From Paenibacillus mesophilus (GTDB lineage Bacteria > Bacillota > Bacilli > Paenibacillales > NBRC-103111), in the NCBI RefSeq assembly GCF_005938385.1, contig NZ_VCRA01000008.1, forward strand, positions 264,553 through 328,552: a stretch of DNA of 64,000 nt, in the 5' to 3' direction. Positions 15,692 to 24,737 of the stretch are shown one piece after another (position 1 is the stretch's first letter; each line of letters starts with the position of its first letter). The translations under genes were made by a program, and so were the position numbers. The notes under the pieces were generated by a model. It was not told where the DNA came from. It was given only the letters and a program-made list of their open reading frames with translations, and ran no database searches.

Positions 15692-16975
15692 CTATTTCAT
15701 TTTTTCCGCGTCGATCATTTTATTGATTTCTTCCTCCGCTCGGGCGAGCGCAGTGTTCACATCGATTTTCCCTGCCGCGTAATCGTCGAATCTCGCTTTG
15801 GCGATCGCCTCGGCCTTCGACCGGTATTGCGAGGCTATCGGATACTTCACGGGCTTGCTTTTGAAGATGCCTTCCACATGCTTGCCCTTCAGAAAAGCCA
15901 TATCGGAGCCAAAAGCTTTGGTAACCTCGGCGCTTTTCAATGTTGTTATACTTCCCGACTTCGCTCTTGCGATCTGGAACGACTCCGACGTCAGCACGTC
16001 GAGCACTTGCAGCGCTTCTTTCTTATGCTTGCTCGACTGGGTGATCGTTCCGACATAGACGCTGGCGTTGCCGAACGTATTCGGTTTCTCGGGAAAGCTT
16101 GGATACTGCGCCACATCCCATTCCATTCCATCCTTCTCTGCCGCTTCGAGCGCCGAGAAAATGTTCAAATGACCGACCATGGCGAGCGTCTTATCCTTTG
16201 TAAACTCGTTTAACACATTTCCCGCCGGCTTGTTGCCGGGGATGGAATAGATCGCATTCACCAACTCGTATATTTTCTTCCACTGATCGTTGTTCATCGC
16301 CGCTCTTTCCGTTTTAAAGTCGACGGCGGCCAGCGACAACGGTTGCGATATCCAAATTATCCCGCTCCCCGGGTCCAGCCCGCGGTATTGCGTACCGCTT
16401 TCGTAGCGGGTTACTTTTTTGCCGAGCTCGACCGTCTCCGTCCACGTCATCCCGTCCTTCGGATATTCGACCCCGAATTTATTGAAAATGTTTTTGTTGT
16501 AATAAAGCGCGTGAAACGTAGTTTCATAAGGCAGGGCAAACAATTCGTCGTTCGTTGAAGCAATTTTGACATCGGCGATATAATTCGGTTCGAACCGGTC
16601 CAGACTGAACTTGTTCTCCTTGATCAAGGCGTTCATGTCGTAGAGAAGACCCTTCGTGCGATAGGAGCTGAGATTCCCGTTAAAGGTGAAAATGATGTCC
16701 GGCACCGTTCCGGCGATCAGCAAATTATCCAGCGTGTTACCGTCTGCGGGGCGCATCATGTTCATTGTAATATGCGGATATTTGCTCCTCACATGCTCCG
16801 TAAGCAGTTTATCGAAAACTTCGTTGTACGCGCCGTCAACAGCCGCTGTAATGGTAACCGGATCCGTCTTGCTCTCCTCCTTCGGATTACCGGCGCTGTC
16901 TTCCTTACTTCCGCAACCCGCGATCAGAACAAGTCCGACCAACGAGCCTAATGTTGCATACTTGATTTTCACCAT
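15692..16975 (-). CDS. family-1 extracellular solute-binding lipoprotein
   Basis: A 427-aa lipoprotein with the short signal LGSLVGLVLIAGCGS (lipobox Cys21) and a charged tether. The mature protein holds the family blocks NLLIAGTVPDIIF, ALYYNKNIFNKFGVEYPKDG and the terminal helix DVNTALARAEEEINKMI shared with the other SBPs here. It follows a GAGGGGGATGTC ribosome site. Its stop is 12 bp from the convergent AraC stop. It would deliver a sugar ligand to an ABC importer, yet no permease is encoded nearby. The context (GH20, AraC) suggests an amino-sugar oligosaccharide, which is only an inference. Confidence 0.9.
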   Translation of the reverse strand: MVKIKYATLGSLVGLVLIAGCGSKEDSAGNPKEESKTDPVTITAAVDGAYNEVFDKLLTEHVRSKYPHITMNMMRPADGNTLDNLLIAGTVPDIIFTFNGNLSSYRTKGLLYDMNALIKENKFSLDRFEPNYIADVKIASTNDELFALPYETTFHALYYNKNIFNKFGVEYPKDGMTWTETVELGKKVTRYESGTQYRGLDPGSGIIWISQPLSLAAVDFKTERAAMNNDQWKKIYELVNAIYSIPGNKPAGNVLNEFTKDKTLAMVGHLNIFSALEAAEKDGMEWDVAQYPSFPEKPNTFGNASVYVGTITQSSKHKKEALQVLDVLTSESFQIARAKSGSITTLKSAEVTKAFGSDMAFLKGKHVEGIFKSKPVKYPIASQYRSKAEAIAKARFDDYAAGKIDVNTALARAEEEINKMIDAEKMK

Positions 16976-17430
16976 GACATCCCCCTCGAATATGGAAAGC
17001 TTTCTTCATGCGAGCGCTCTCGTTTATCGTATAGAAATGCCGCTTTTAAGCCTATGGATAATCGCGTCATGTTTTATGCACTTCATTTCAAGCCGCTCGG
17101 GAGAAACGCTAATGTCGTCCTTTGGTTCGCAGACCCCTAGGTTCGTTTTGCGCCACGATCCCGTGGACTCGACCCACTAAATGGAAAAACTACAGTAAAA
17201 AAGACAAGAATAGAGCAAAAAGCGAGCGTTAACGGGAAAACCTCCAGCATAATTCGCCTTAATCGGGTCCAAGAAGCAAATTCGATAAAATGTAATGCAT
17301 GTTTTCCAGTTACGGGAGCAACATTTCCACTTTGCGGAGTGCAAACCGAGCGCAACTAGAAGAAGCGGCAGCCTTGGACGGAAAAAAGTCCTAGACTGCC
17401 GCAGAATGATAGAACTATCGTTCACTTGTT
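16976..17430. other. gene-poor spacer with possible dispersed-repeat sequence
   Basis: No gene with a ribosome site is seen. The stretch 17165-17355 stays open in two minus-strand frames (one reads ending VVFPFSGSSPRDRGAKRT), without a plausible start site. From memory of this group of bacteria it resembles short multi-copy intergenic sequences that are often mis-annotated as small hypothetical proteins; a self-comparison of the genome would decide. Confidence 0.35.
17365..17402 (-). terminator. hairpin downstream of the S66 peptidase gene
   Basis: GCGGCAG and CTGCCGC pair, extended by GGAC/GTCC with mismatches, about 30 bp after the S66 stop codon. The T run lies in the loop rather than after the stem, so efficiency is uncertain. 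Confidence 0.5.
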
Positions 17431-18447
17431 TTACGGCTCAAAAAACTGCACAACGGTGGCTTTGCCGTTCGTTACTTTTACTTCAGCCACAGCTCCATTG
17501 ACGAATGTCATCTGCGGCGGCACATGCCCGCAGTCGATATCGTAAACGATCGGTACGCCCAGTTCCTCCTCCAGCTCTTGATACACATCCAACGCGACAT
17601 AGCCGTCCACGGGCTTGTTCGCATCGCTTCGGCCGAATAGGATGCCGCTGCAATTGCTGAACCAACCCGCCATTTTCATATGGACCAGAGAACGACGAAG
17701 GTCGGTTACGCTCAACTCGCAATTTTCCAGATACCAGACGATCGGCTCGCCATGAATGAACTGACGTTGGAAGGTTGGCACGTCACCGTATGGCGTCCCG
17801 ATTAAATGTCGGATGACATCGATGCATCCACCTAGCAGACGTCCGCGGATGAGTACCTCGGCGCCAGACGTCGTCAGCCATGCAGTCGGCTCGGTTAGAT
17901 GGAATACGGAAGGCGAAGGATGCTCGTGATCCCATGTCCTCTGATACAACTCTGATGAATATTGTTGAACGGATGAGCCTGCTCGCGTCGCCAGAACCGT
18001 CTCCCACATAGCCGTCGTTTCGTCCGTAACTGTTCCTCGCACATCGATCAGATTAGTGCCATGCGCGGTCGCGATTCCGGTTACAAGCGTAACGGCCAGC
18101 AGCAGTACGCTTATATCAGAGTAGCCCAGAATCCACTTCGGTTGAATTAGGGGATATTCGATCTTATCTATAATCTCAATCAACAGCTCTCCGCCCCATG
18201 GCGGGAAGATCAGGCCAATCCCCTCATCTTGCAGAAACGCGTTAAGCTCCGCGGCTCTAATGGAGGCAGGGGCCGACTTCGCCTTCATCTGAGTCCATAC
18301 CGTCTCGCCGCAAACCACCTTATAACCCTTCTCCTCCAAACGGCCGATTGCCTGCTTGACTAATTTGTGCAAAGTCTCTGTTACGCCCGATGAAGGCGCT
18401 GTGACACCTAGGGTCGTCCCTTCCTGCAATAAAGGATAGCGGATCAT
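17431..18447 (-). CDS. S66-family LD-carboxypeptidase / MccF-like peptidase
   Basis: A 338-aa cytosolic hydrolase of the LdcA/MccF fold. The start GTTLGVTAPSSGV, the FPPWGGELL loop and the catalytic residues are all present: Ser110 in GYSDIS, Glu241 in YLEN and His308 in DCGHVPP, matching the Ser-Glu-His triad of the family. Members cleave LD bonds in recycled muropeptides or inactivate microcin C-like peptidyl-nucleotides. The long form with WGG and the C-terminal GKATVVQF tail is closer to the MccF/self-immunity branch than to LdcA, but this is a judgement by eye. It is transcribed alone; its regulation is not visible. Confidence 0.88.
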   Translation of the reverse strand: MIRYPLLQEGTTLGVTAPSSGVTETLHKLVKQAIGRLEEKGYKVVCGETVWTQMKAKSAPASIRAAELNAFLQDEGIGLIFPPWGGELLIEIIDKIEYPLIQPKWILGYSDISVLLLAVTLVTGIATAHGTNLIDVRGTVTDETTAMWETVLATRAGSSVQQYSSELYQRTWDHEHPSPSVFHLTEPTAWLTTSGAEVLIRGRLLGGCIDVIRHLIGTPYGDVPTFQRQFIHGEPIVWYLENCELSVTDLRRSLVHMKMAGWFSNCSGILFGRSDANKPVDGYVALDVYQELEEELGVPIVYDIDCGHVPPQMTFVNGAVAEVKVTNGKATVVQFFEP

Positions 18448-18553
18448 AACTATGTTTCCCCCTTGTCTTATGGGTGGGATTTATCCACGAGTTCGAAAGC
18501 TTATAAAGTTCTGATTGTAACGTATATGCGGATCTTGCACAACCTCAATTACT

Positions 18554-18584
18554 GAAAAAGAAGCCTGAATTATTCAAGCTTCTT
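18554..18584 (-). terminator. intrinsic terminator downstream of the ParB-like gene
   Basis: AAGAAGC-TGAAT pairs with ATTCA-GCTTCTT (one bulge) and is followed on the minus strand by TTTTT. It is about 135 bp after the ParB-like stop codon and upstream of the S66 gene. Confidence 0.65.
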
Positions 18585-18719
18585 AATATCCTCGATTATT
18601 CGATTGTATGGTGAAGCATACTGTTTGTCGCAAACGCTACCTAGCAAAATCGGTCGACGCCTTTCTATGCATGACGCATAGGGCGAAGACCGGATTGCCA
18701 AAAGGGAAAGCGCGACCAT

Positions 18720-19199
18720 TTACGATTTAGGCAACAGCTCCTCGAGTTTCGCTTTCATCGCAGCCGTTACCGTCTTCTTGTAACGAATCCCGATGAGCAG
18801 CACCCGAAGCTGTTGCATACGGCTGAGTCGCACGAATCGAGGCTCCCTCTTCAGAAACTTGCGGATGATGAACCAGCCGGCAGGCTCCGCCCGGGGCAAG
18901 TCGGCGATAACCGGATACCGCTCCAGCAGACGATGAAACCAAACCTTCGCTTCCATCGACGATTTGCTTTGTTCGATCAGACAAGGGACCTTTTTTTTGC
19001 TTGTATGGTTGCGCAAATGCTCGTAACGTTCCAAACCGCCGACAACCGTATAGCTGCCGTCTTTTTTGTTTTTGCGGACCGCCAGCAGATGCACGCTGTC
19101 CCATATGAGGCGTCGAAGAGTTCTCAGACGTTCCGTCATGGCCGGCGGCTGCGCCGCCTTGATTTTGGCGAGAGGCAAATACTCTACGGTGTATTTCAC
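18720..19199 (-). CDS. small ParB/Srx-fold protein
   Basis: A 159-aa protein. Residues 1-75 look like a ParB-N/sulfiredoxin fold: VEYLPLAKIKAAQPP, then DGSYTVVGGLERYEHLRNHT and a strand VPCLIE. The nucleotide-binding GxxR-like motif is represented by GGLERYE. The C-terminal half is basic and helical (RFVRLSRMQQLRVLLIGIRY). There is no partner ParA, so chromosome partitioning is unlikely; stand-alone proteins of this shape are common and uncharacterised. The GTG start is chosen because AAGGGAGG lies eight bases upstream; an ATG further upstream has no site. It is just upstream of the MATE gene stop on the same strand but is read away from it. Confidence 0.7.
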   Translation of the reverse strand: MKYTVEYLPLAKIKAAQPPAMTERLRTLRRLIWDSVHLLAVRKNKKDGSYTVVGGLERYEHLRNHTSKKKVPCLIEQSKSSMEAKVWFHRLLERYPVIADLPRAEPAGWFIIRKFLKREPRFVRLSRMQQLRVLLIGIRYKKTVTAAMKAKLEELLPKS

Positions 19200-19297
19200 G
19201 ATTCGTTCCTCCCTTACGCATCTCCACAAAGAAGCGGGACTTATAATTATGCTGCGTCCGGGATGTCCTATTCCGCATATTGCTTCGTAACCGGATC

Positions 19298-20692
19298 TCA
19301 AACCAATTTATGCTCGTACCACTTTTTCCCCCGATAACGCCATAGAAATAAAGCGCCCCGCACGCCCCATTCGCAGTTCATCGCAATCCATACGCCGATG
19401 ATGCCAAAACCAAGCATAATTCCGAGCACATACCCTAATACCACACGGAAAAGCCACATGGTCAGCATTGACGTAACAGAGGTGAAGCGCGAATCCCCCG
19501 CTGCCCGCAATCCCGAAGGCAATATGAAGCTGATCGCCCAGAGCGGGATTTGCGCCACTGCGTTAATTAGCAGCACATAAAAGATGTCGTCGACGATTTC
19601 GGCGGGCGGATGAAACAAATGAACCAAAGGATGGAACAGCGGCATCAGGATGATCGTCATCAGAACAAACGAAAAGGACGCCAGCCAAAGAAACGATTTG
19701 ATGAACTTACGGGCATCGTCGATATTTCGTCCGCCAATGCAATGGCCGACCACCGTCACAAGGGTTATGGACATGGCCACGGCCGGAATTTGGTACACCA
19801 TGGCAATGGTGCCGCTGATGGCGTTGGTTGCTATGGCGTAGGTACCAAGACTGACAATGAAAACTTGAGTCAGCATTTTGCCGCCGTTAAAAAACATCTG
19901 CTCCGCTGCAAACGGAAGGCCGATAGCCATAATTTTCTTAAGCATCGCCCACGGTACATGGAAAAGCTCAAGAAGACGCAGATGAAGCGATTCATCCATT
20001 TTAATCACATAGATCAGGGCGCATATGGCCCCCGCAAACCGCGCGACGTTCACCGCGAAGGTCATCCCCAGTACGCCCATATCCAATAAATTAATGAAGA
20101 CGAAATTCAACAGCACGTACATAACATTCATGATCAGCGAAAGAACCAAAGATACGCGGGACTTCCCGATCCCTCGCATCACTCCGCTAACGGCCTGGAC
20201 GATTCCGATGCCCAGAAAGGAGGTACAGCTGCCGATCAGGTACACTTTCGCATACGCCGACACCTCCGCCGTTGCAGAGCCCAGGAAAAGCTTCAACAGG
20301 GGGTTATGCAGCAACATCACTAATAAACCGATACATAAAGAAAGAATGGAAACCGAAGCGATGCTGGCGCCAGCCGCTTTGGCAACCATAGAATCATTGC
20401 CGCTGCCCTTATACTGCGCGACGACAACCGTTCCACCCGTAGCGATGGCGACAAAAACATTAATCAAAAAAATATTCAGCGAATCGATCGTGCTGACCGC
20501 GCTGACCGCCGCTACCCCTGCCGAACTGATCATAGCGGTGTTCACCACATTGAGTCCGATGATAAAGGCCTGATCGATCAAGATCGGAACATAAAGGGCG
20601 ATTACTTTCCTGTAATCCATGGAGGCGCCGGATAAATACTTATCCAGCAAGCGTTGCGTTCTTAACCGTACTTGAGGTTGAGACACCGTCAT
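19298..20692 (-). CDS. MATE-family multidrug/toxin efflux transporter
   Basis: A 464-aa integral membrane protein with about twelve hydrophobic helices arranged as two related halves, each beginning with a characteristic block (VPILIDQAFIIGLNVVNTAM in the first half, IGLPFAAEQMFFNGGKMLTQ in the second). This is the MATE pattern: cation-coupled export of cationic drugs or metabolites. The ATG that starts MTVSQPQVR is preferred over an upstream in-frame ATG because the extra residues are hydrophilic, lack a ribosome site and run through a terminator. The substrate is unknown. The 98 bp to the ParB-like gene could allow co-transcription. Confidence 0.9.
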   Translation of the reverse strand: MTVSQPQVRLRTQRLLDKYLSGASMDYRKVIALYVPILIDQAFIIGLNVVNTAMISSAGVAAVSAVSTIDSLNIFLINVFVAIATGGTVVVAQYKGSGNDSMVAKAAGASIASVSILSLCIGLLVMLLHNPLLKLFLGSATAEVSAYAKVYLIGSCTSFLGIGIVQAVSGVMRGIGKSRVSLVLSLIMNVMYVLLNFVFINLLDMGVLGMTFAVNVARFAGAICALIYVIKMDESLHLRLLELFHVPWAMLKKIMAIGLPFAAEQMFFNGGKMLTQVFIVSLGTYAIATNAISGTIAMVYQIPAVAMSITLVTVVGHCIGGRNIDDARKFIKSFLWLASFSFVLMTIILMPLFHPLVHLFHPPAEIVDDIFYVLLINAVAQIPLWAISFILPSGLRAAGDSRFTSVTSMLTMWLFRVVLGYVLGIMLGFGIIGVWIAMNCEWGVRGALFLWRYRGKKWYEHKLV

Positions 20693-20790
20693 CACATTCT
20701 TTTCCGGGAAATATGAAATACACGTAGCTAGGAAGTATTTTTCTATAATATCATATTTCCCGCAAGTCATTAGCGAAATCTGTGCAACAA

Positions 20791-20840
20791 GAAAGAAGCC
20801 GCCCCTTGCTCCTTGGCCGAGCGACAGGGACGGCTCTTTA
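20791..20840. terminator. strong hairpin terminator after the 26-aa ORF
   Basis: AGCCGCCCC/GGGACGGCT arms (one mismatch) continue into a second stem TTGCTC/GAGCGA, with A- and T-rich flanks on both sides. It closes the sialidase transcript and shields the MATE gene. Confidence 0.8.
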
Positions 20841-20855
20841 TTCGCATGTATAGGC

Positions 20856-20936
20856 TTAGTCTTCGGATAGCTTTCTTCTGCTGATTTTTTTCGCTGCCGG
20901 ACGCGCATTGGAATCCTTCTCATTTTGTTCGATCAT
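20856..20936 (-). CDS. 26-residue basic peptide ORF of unknown function
   Basis: A short frame encodes 26 residues, beginning MIEQNEKDSN and ending KKISRRKLSED. A very good ribosome site (AAGGAGG, eight bases before the ATG) lies in the 56-bp gap after the sialidase stop, and a strong terminator begins about 16 bases after its stop codon. That makes it the last cistron of the sialidase transcript. The sequence is hydrophilic with a KKISRRK patch recalling the twin-arginine start of the Tat-exported proteins in this window ([10 protein letters not shown]), but no hydrophobic core follows. It may be a truncated export-signal remnant, a small regulator or a fortuitous frame. Confidence 0.5.
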   Translation of the reverse strand: MIEQNEKDSNARPAAKKISRRKLSED

Positions 20937-20992
20937 CTTCCCGACCTCCTTGAGTATGACAATGCTTATTCAATTGAATAAATCGAGTTAGT

Positions 20993-22774
20993 TCAGAACT
21001 CCTCACTTGTATCGGACGATACCGACTCGACGAGAAAACCAAACTTGTCTAGCGATAACTGTGCGGCGGCGGATTTCAGGCGCAAGTAACTGATCGGGGC
21101 TCCTTCGGCCTGTTCATTTAATTGCGTTAACGAGACGACCGTTCCCAAGCCCTCGGCTAATACATCGCAACTCCGCTCTTTCAAATTCCAGGAAAACGAC
21201 AACGTGTGCCATTGGTCAAGCTCCAATCGGCCTCCATTCTCGATCGTTCCGTCCGGTTTTACTTCCATCCTGAATATCGCGTTGGCTTCACCATCCGAAT
21301 ACCACGGATCATAGAACGCATCATTAAATGAGATCCAGGCGCCCTCGAAGCCTCTGTTAAATTTCACGCGCAATCGCACCGTTCCGCCGCATCCGTTTCC
21401 CCCGGGGAAGTTCCAGACGGCACCGTCCGCGGCCTTCTGCGGATCGGCCTTTCGGACGTGCAGAACATTAGTGCCAATCCGTTCCGGATGATCGACGAGC
21501 GTCGCCCCCTCGGATCTCATCGGCTTCTTGCCGAGCCCGGGGGTCTCTTGCTCCAGGCTGTGGGCGGTGAATGTCGACCACGCGTCCAATCCTTTCGAGA
21601 AATCGTCCTCATGCCGCGTTTCATAGAGCCATTCCGGACGGAAACGAAACATCGCCGTCGTATTGCCCTGCCCGCACGTCAGAAAAACATTCCCATCCGC
21701 CGTCTCGACGGCGTCCGGGTAAGAAACGCCGACATCGCCCTTCACCGCTTTCTCATTACGTTTCGGATCCAGATACACCTCCCTATAGCCTTTCCAAGTC
21801 GCTCCGCCATCGTCTGAAATGGCCGCATGCAGCGCATCCCGGCCGCTGTATATGCCAAGAACCCCTCCCCCCGATGCTTCCATTCTCGGAAGCTGCGGCT
21901 GATTGCACCAGAACAGTACGATCCGGCCATCCTTCAGCCTGACGGCATATGCGGGCGAGCTGGAACTGCGAAACCGGGAAGGCTTAGCTTTTGACCACGA
22001 ACTGCCCGAATCGGCGGATCCCGATTCATACAAATACCCCGTCTGGGTTCTCATATAAATGGTCAGCACCTGCGCGGACATTTCGACGATGCAGCCTTCG
22101 ATCGCTCCATAGTTCGCACCGTTAAAATCGTCGGATATCGGAGATCGCAGCGGCAGTCCGTCCTCGTACGCCGCCTCCGACCACGCCGCCCCGTTGTTAT
22201 CCGAATAATAGACGCGGCTGTTCAATTCCCCTTCACCCGGAATCCGCGGGACGATCCATTCGCCAAAAGTCGCGATCAGACGCCAGCCTGTGTCCCTTCG
22301 GATGATGGCTAATCCTTTCGCCGCGCCGCACCATATCCAGGAGCGGATCGGAACGGGTGCTGTCCACGCCGTTCGCCGTTCGGTCGTTCTGATATGATAA
22401 ACGTCCATAAATCGGGTAACGCCGATCGTTCCGCTTCCGTAATAAACCTGAAACATCACATGGATCTCCCCATTCGGGTCGATCAGAGACGCGGTCGCAT
22501 ACCAAGTCTGACTATCGATCAGGGGACTGTCCGTCTCCGGATAGGCGGCCGGAGGAGTCTGAAACTCCGCCTTCGGCTCCCCCCATGTTTTCCCGCCGTC
22601 GGAGGAAGTTCGCGAATAGACGATCGAAGGCTTGGATGATTTATCCGTATAGAAGAAACGGATGGCGCCGTCCGGCAGGCAAACCGCACTGCTTTCCGGC
22701 CCGAAGGCTTCTCCGAGATATTCCGGCGCCCAAACGTCATTGTAATTGGAAGACTCGATTTCCATTTTTGCCAT
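20993..22774 (-). CDS. sialidase-like BNR-repeat glycosidase with C-terminal lectin-like domain
   Basis: A 593-aa protein without a signal peptide. Four Asp boxes (S-x-D-x-G-x-x-W) are visible: SSDGGKTW (57-64), SDNNGAAW (191-198), SADSGSSW (253-260) and SDDGGATW (320-327), diagnostic of the six-bladed sialidase/BNR propeller. From about 385 the chain switches to a beta-sandwich resembling concanavalin-like lectin domains (DDFSKGLDAWSTFT to the end). The canonical sialidase Arg triad cannot be assigned with confidence, so the enzyme may act on another acidic sugar or be non-hydrolytic. It is adjacent to a broken paralogue and downstream of two GntR regulators. Absence of export suggests action on imported oligosaccharides. 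Confidence 0.8.
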   Translation of the reverse strand: MAKMEIESSNYNDVWAPEYLGEAFGPESSAVCLPDGAIRFFYTDKSSKPSIVYSRTSSDGGKTWGEPKAEFQTPPAAYPETDSPLIDSQTWYATASLIDPNGEIHVMFQVYYGSGTIGVTRFMDVYHIRTTERRTAWTAPVPIRSWIWCGAAKGLAIIRRDTGWRLIATFGEWIVPRIPGEGELNSRVYYSDNNGAAWSEAAYEDGLPLRSPISDDFNGANYGAIEGCIVEMSAQVLTIYMRTQTGYLYESGSADSGSSWSKAKPSRFRSSSSPAYAVRLKDGRIVLFWCNQPQLPRMEASGGGVLGIYSGRDALHAAISDDGGATWKGYREVYLDPKRNEKAVKGDVGVSYPDAVETADGNVFLTCGQGNTTAMFRFRPEWLYETRHEDDFSKGLDAWSTFTAHSLEQETPGLGKKPMRSEGATLVDHPERIGTNVLHVRKADPQKAADGAVWNFPGGNGCGGTVRLRVKFNRGFEGAWISFNDAFYDPWYSDGEANAIFRMEVKPDGTIENGGRLELDQWHTLSFSWNLKERSCDVLAEGLGTVVSLTQLNEQAEGAPISYLRLKSAAAQLSLDKFGFLVESVSSDTSEEF

Positions 22775-22797
22775 GTTTACAGCTCCTTCTTGCTAAC

Positions 22798-24521
22798 TTA
22801 ATTCGTATCGGCCGTCACGCTTTGAACCAAGAAACCGCTCGTGTCGATCGTCCCTTCATCCGCCATCGACTTTAAGTGCAAATAACAAATCGGTGTTCCC
22901 CCAACCTGCGGAACGTTTGGCTTCAGAACGGTGAGAACATCGCCGTTTTCCGCCGTTACCCGGCATTCTTCACTTTCCAGGCTCCATGCTAGCGTAATCC
23001 GGTTCCATTGTCCGACGACCAGCCTGCCTCCGCCTTCAACGGAGCCGTCATGCGAAATTCGGAGCAAGAACACGGCCTGTTTTTCCCCGTCCGAGTACCA
23101 GGGATCGTAAAAGGCGTCGGCAAGCGAAATGCCGGCTCCCTGAAAACCTTCGTTAAGCTTAAGGACGATCGTAACCGTTCCGCGCTTACCGTTTCCGGAA
23201 GGGAAGTTCCAGTTCGCCCCGTCGGCGGCCCGATCCGGGTAAGCTTTGCGGACATGGAGCGCTTTCGCCCCTATCCGCTCCGGATGGTCGACAAGGCTGG
23301 CTCCTTCCGTTCTCGGTGCTTTCCGGCCCAGTCCCGGACTTACATGTTCGAAATCATAGGCCGTGTAAGTGGACCATGAGGCAAGCCCGCCAGAAAAGTC
23401 GTCCGATCGGGTAGTCTCGCACAGCCAGTCCGGATCAAAACGCAGCATTCCGGTCGTATCCCCTTGTCCTGCAGCCAGGAAAACGCTTCCATCATTCAGC
23501 TGAACAGCGCACGGGTAAGAGGCGCCTATATCTCCGGGACCGGGCGATTCATTTCGTTTCGGATTGACATACACCTCCCGAAAGCCTTTCCAGCTATCCC
23601 CTCCGTCATCCGATATGGCGCCATGAAGCGAATCCCGCCCGCTATACAGACCGATTGTCCCTTGGCCGGTCGTCATCAGCGGCAGCTGCGGCTGGTTGGA
23701 CCACAGCAGAAGTATTCGATTGTCGCGAAGCTTGATTGCGCAAGCGGGAGAACTGGAGCTCTTGAACGGCGAGGGAGACGCTGCCAACCATGTTAGTCCT
23801 AGATCGTGCGATATCGATTGATACAAATAACCCGCCTGCGTCCTCATATAGATGCGAATCGTATCGAGCGACGTCTCTGTTATCGTCCCTTCGATCGCCC
23901 CGTGATTGCAACCGTTAAAGCCGGGGTAAACCGGAGCATAAAGCGAAATGCCGCCTTCGTACTGCGCTTCCGTCCAGGTCATCCCGTTATCGTCGGAGAA
24001 GTACACATGGCTTGCCAGCTCCCCCATATGCCCGACCGGCGGCTGCAGCCACTCGGCAAATGTTGCCAATATACGTCTCAGGCCATCTCGTTCCACGATC
24101 GTGATGCCTTTTACCGCGCCAATATATTTTCTCTTTGATCGGCGTCGGATCGGACCATTCCTTTCGTTTATTTCCAGTTCTGGCGTGGTAGACGTCCATA
24201 AATTTGGTTACGGCGAGATTTACTCTTCCGCCTTCCCCGTACAATACCTGAAACAAGATGTGAATTTCGCCTTCATCGTCTACCGCGGCCGCCAACGAAT
24301 ACCAGGTTCTGGTGTTCACGGGCAGACTGTCCGGATGCGGAAACCGAACCGGAGGGGTAACAAACTCCTTCGCCTGTTCCTCCCAAGTAACGCCGCCGTC
24401 TTTGGAGTCTCTCGTCCGGCAACAACACGGCGCAGCTTTCCGGACCAAAAGCTTTACCCAAATAAACCGGTTCTCCTCGGTTTCTTGTCGCATCACCCAG
24501 GTTGTCATTTTCTTCTTGCAT
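22798..24521 (-). pseudogene. broken paralogue of the sialidase-like gene
   Basis: Three frames are needed to read this paralogue of the gene at 20993. It begins MQEENDNLGD and runs to VLLPDE. Compared with the intact copy about 20 codons are then missing, and the frame changes near 24412 to resume RDSKDGGVTWEEQAKEF. A second frame change near 24116-24124 (IYW to GAVKGITI) needs one extra base. The remainder (432 codons) is open and keeps its Asp boxes (SDDNGMTW, SDDGGDSW). The deletion appears to join two CCGGACG copies. Downstream decay is otherwise absent, so inactivation is recent, or the second break is a sequencing error. A 432-aa C-terminal product could still be made but lacks the first propeller blade. 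Confidence 0.8.
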
Positions 24522-24586
24522 GCGCGTACTTATGGCGTCCTCCTTCCTTTCCGATTGTGTAATGCCCACCTTTTCGACGTCAAATA

Positions 24587-24603
24587 ATAGGGTCTGACCG
24601 ATA
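24587..24603. promoter_or_regulatory. FadR/GntR-type operator at the sialidase promoter
   Basis: The perfect palindrome GGTCTGACC (24591-24599) is the core recognised by FadR-subfamily GntR regulators. On the minus strand it runs directly into CTATTATT, a likely -10 element of the sialidase transcript. Confidence 0.6.
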
Positions 24604-24651
24604 ATGCTCCGCCAACCACTCCAAGCAGGAATGGCATTTTTTTTACATAAT

Positions 24652-24664
24652 ATGGTCTGTCCAG
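24652..24664. promoter_or_regulatory. second, degenerate FadR/GntR-type operator
   Basis: TGGTCTGTCCA differs from the perfect site by one base and likewise abuts ATATTATG on the minus strand. The 60-bp distance to the first copy would allow cooperative binding. Confidence 0.5.
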
Positions 24665-24737
24665 TTGTCTGCGATACGTTATGGAGCACCACCCCCTTCG
24701 CATTCGTGAAAGCACTCTTCAGAAAACTATGGGCAGG

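Noticed and set aside
20693..20923. 77-residue extension of the MATE protein
   Set aside because: It runs through a terminator hairpin and lacks a ribosome site; the MATE proteins normally begin near the chosen ATG.
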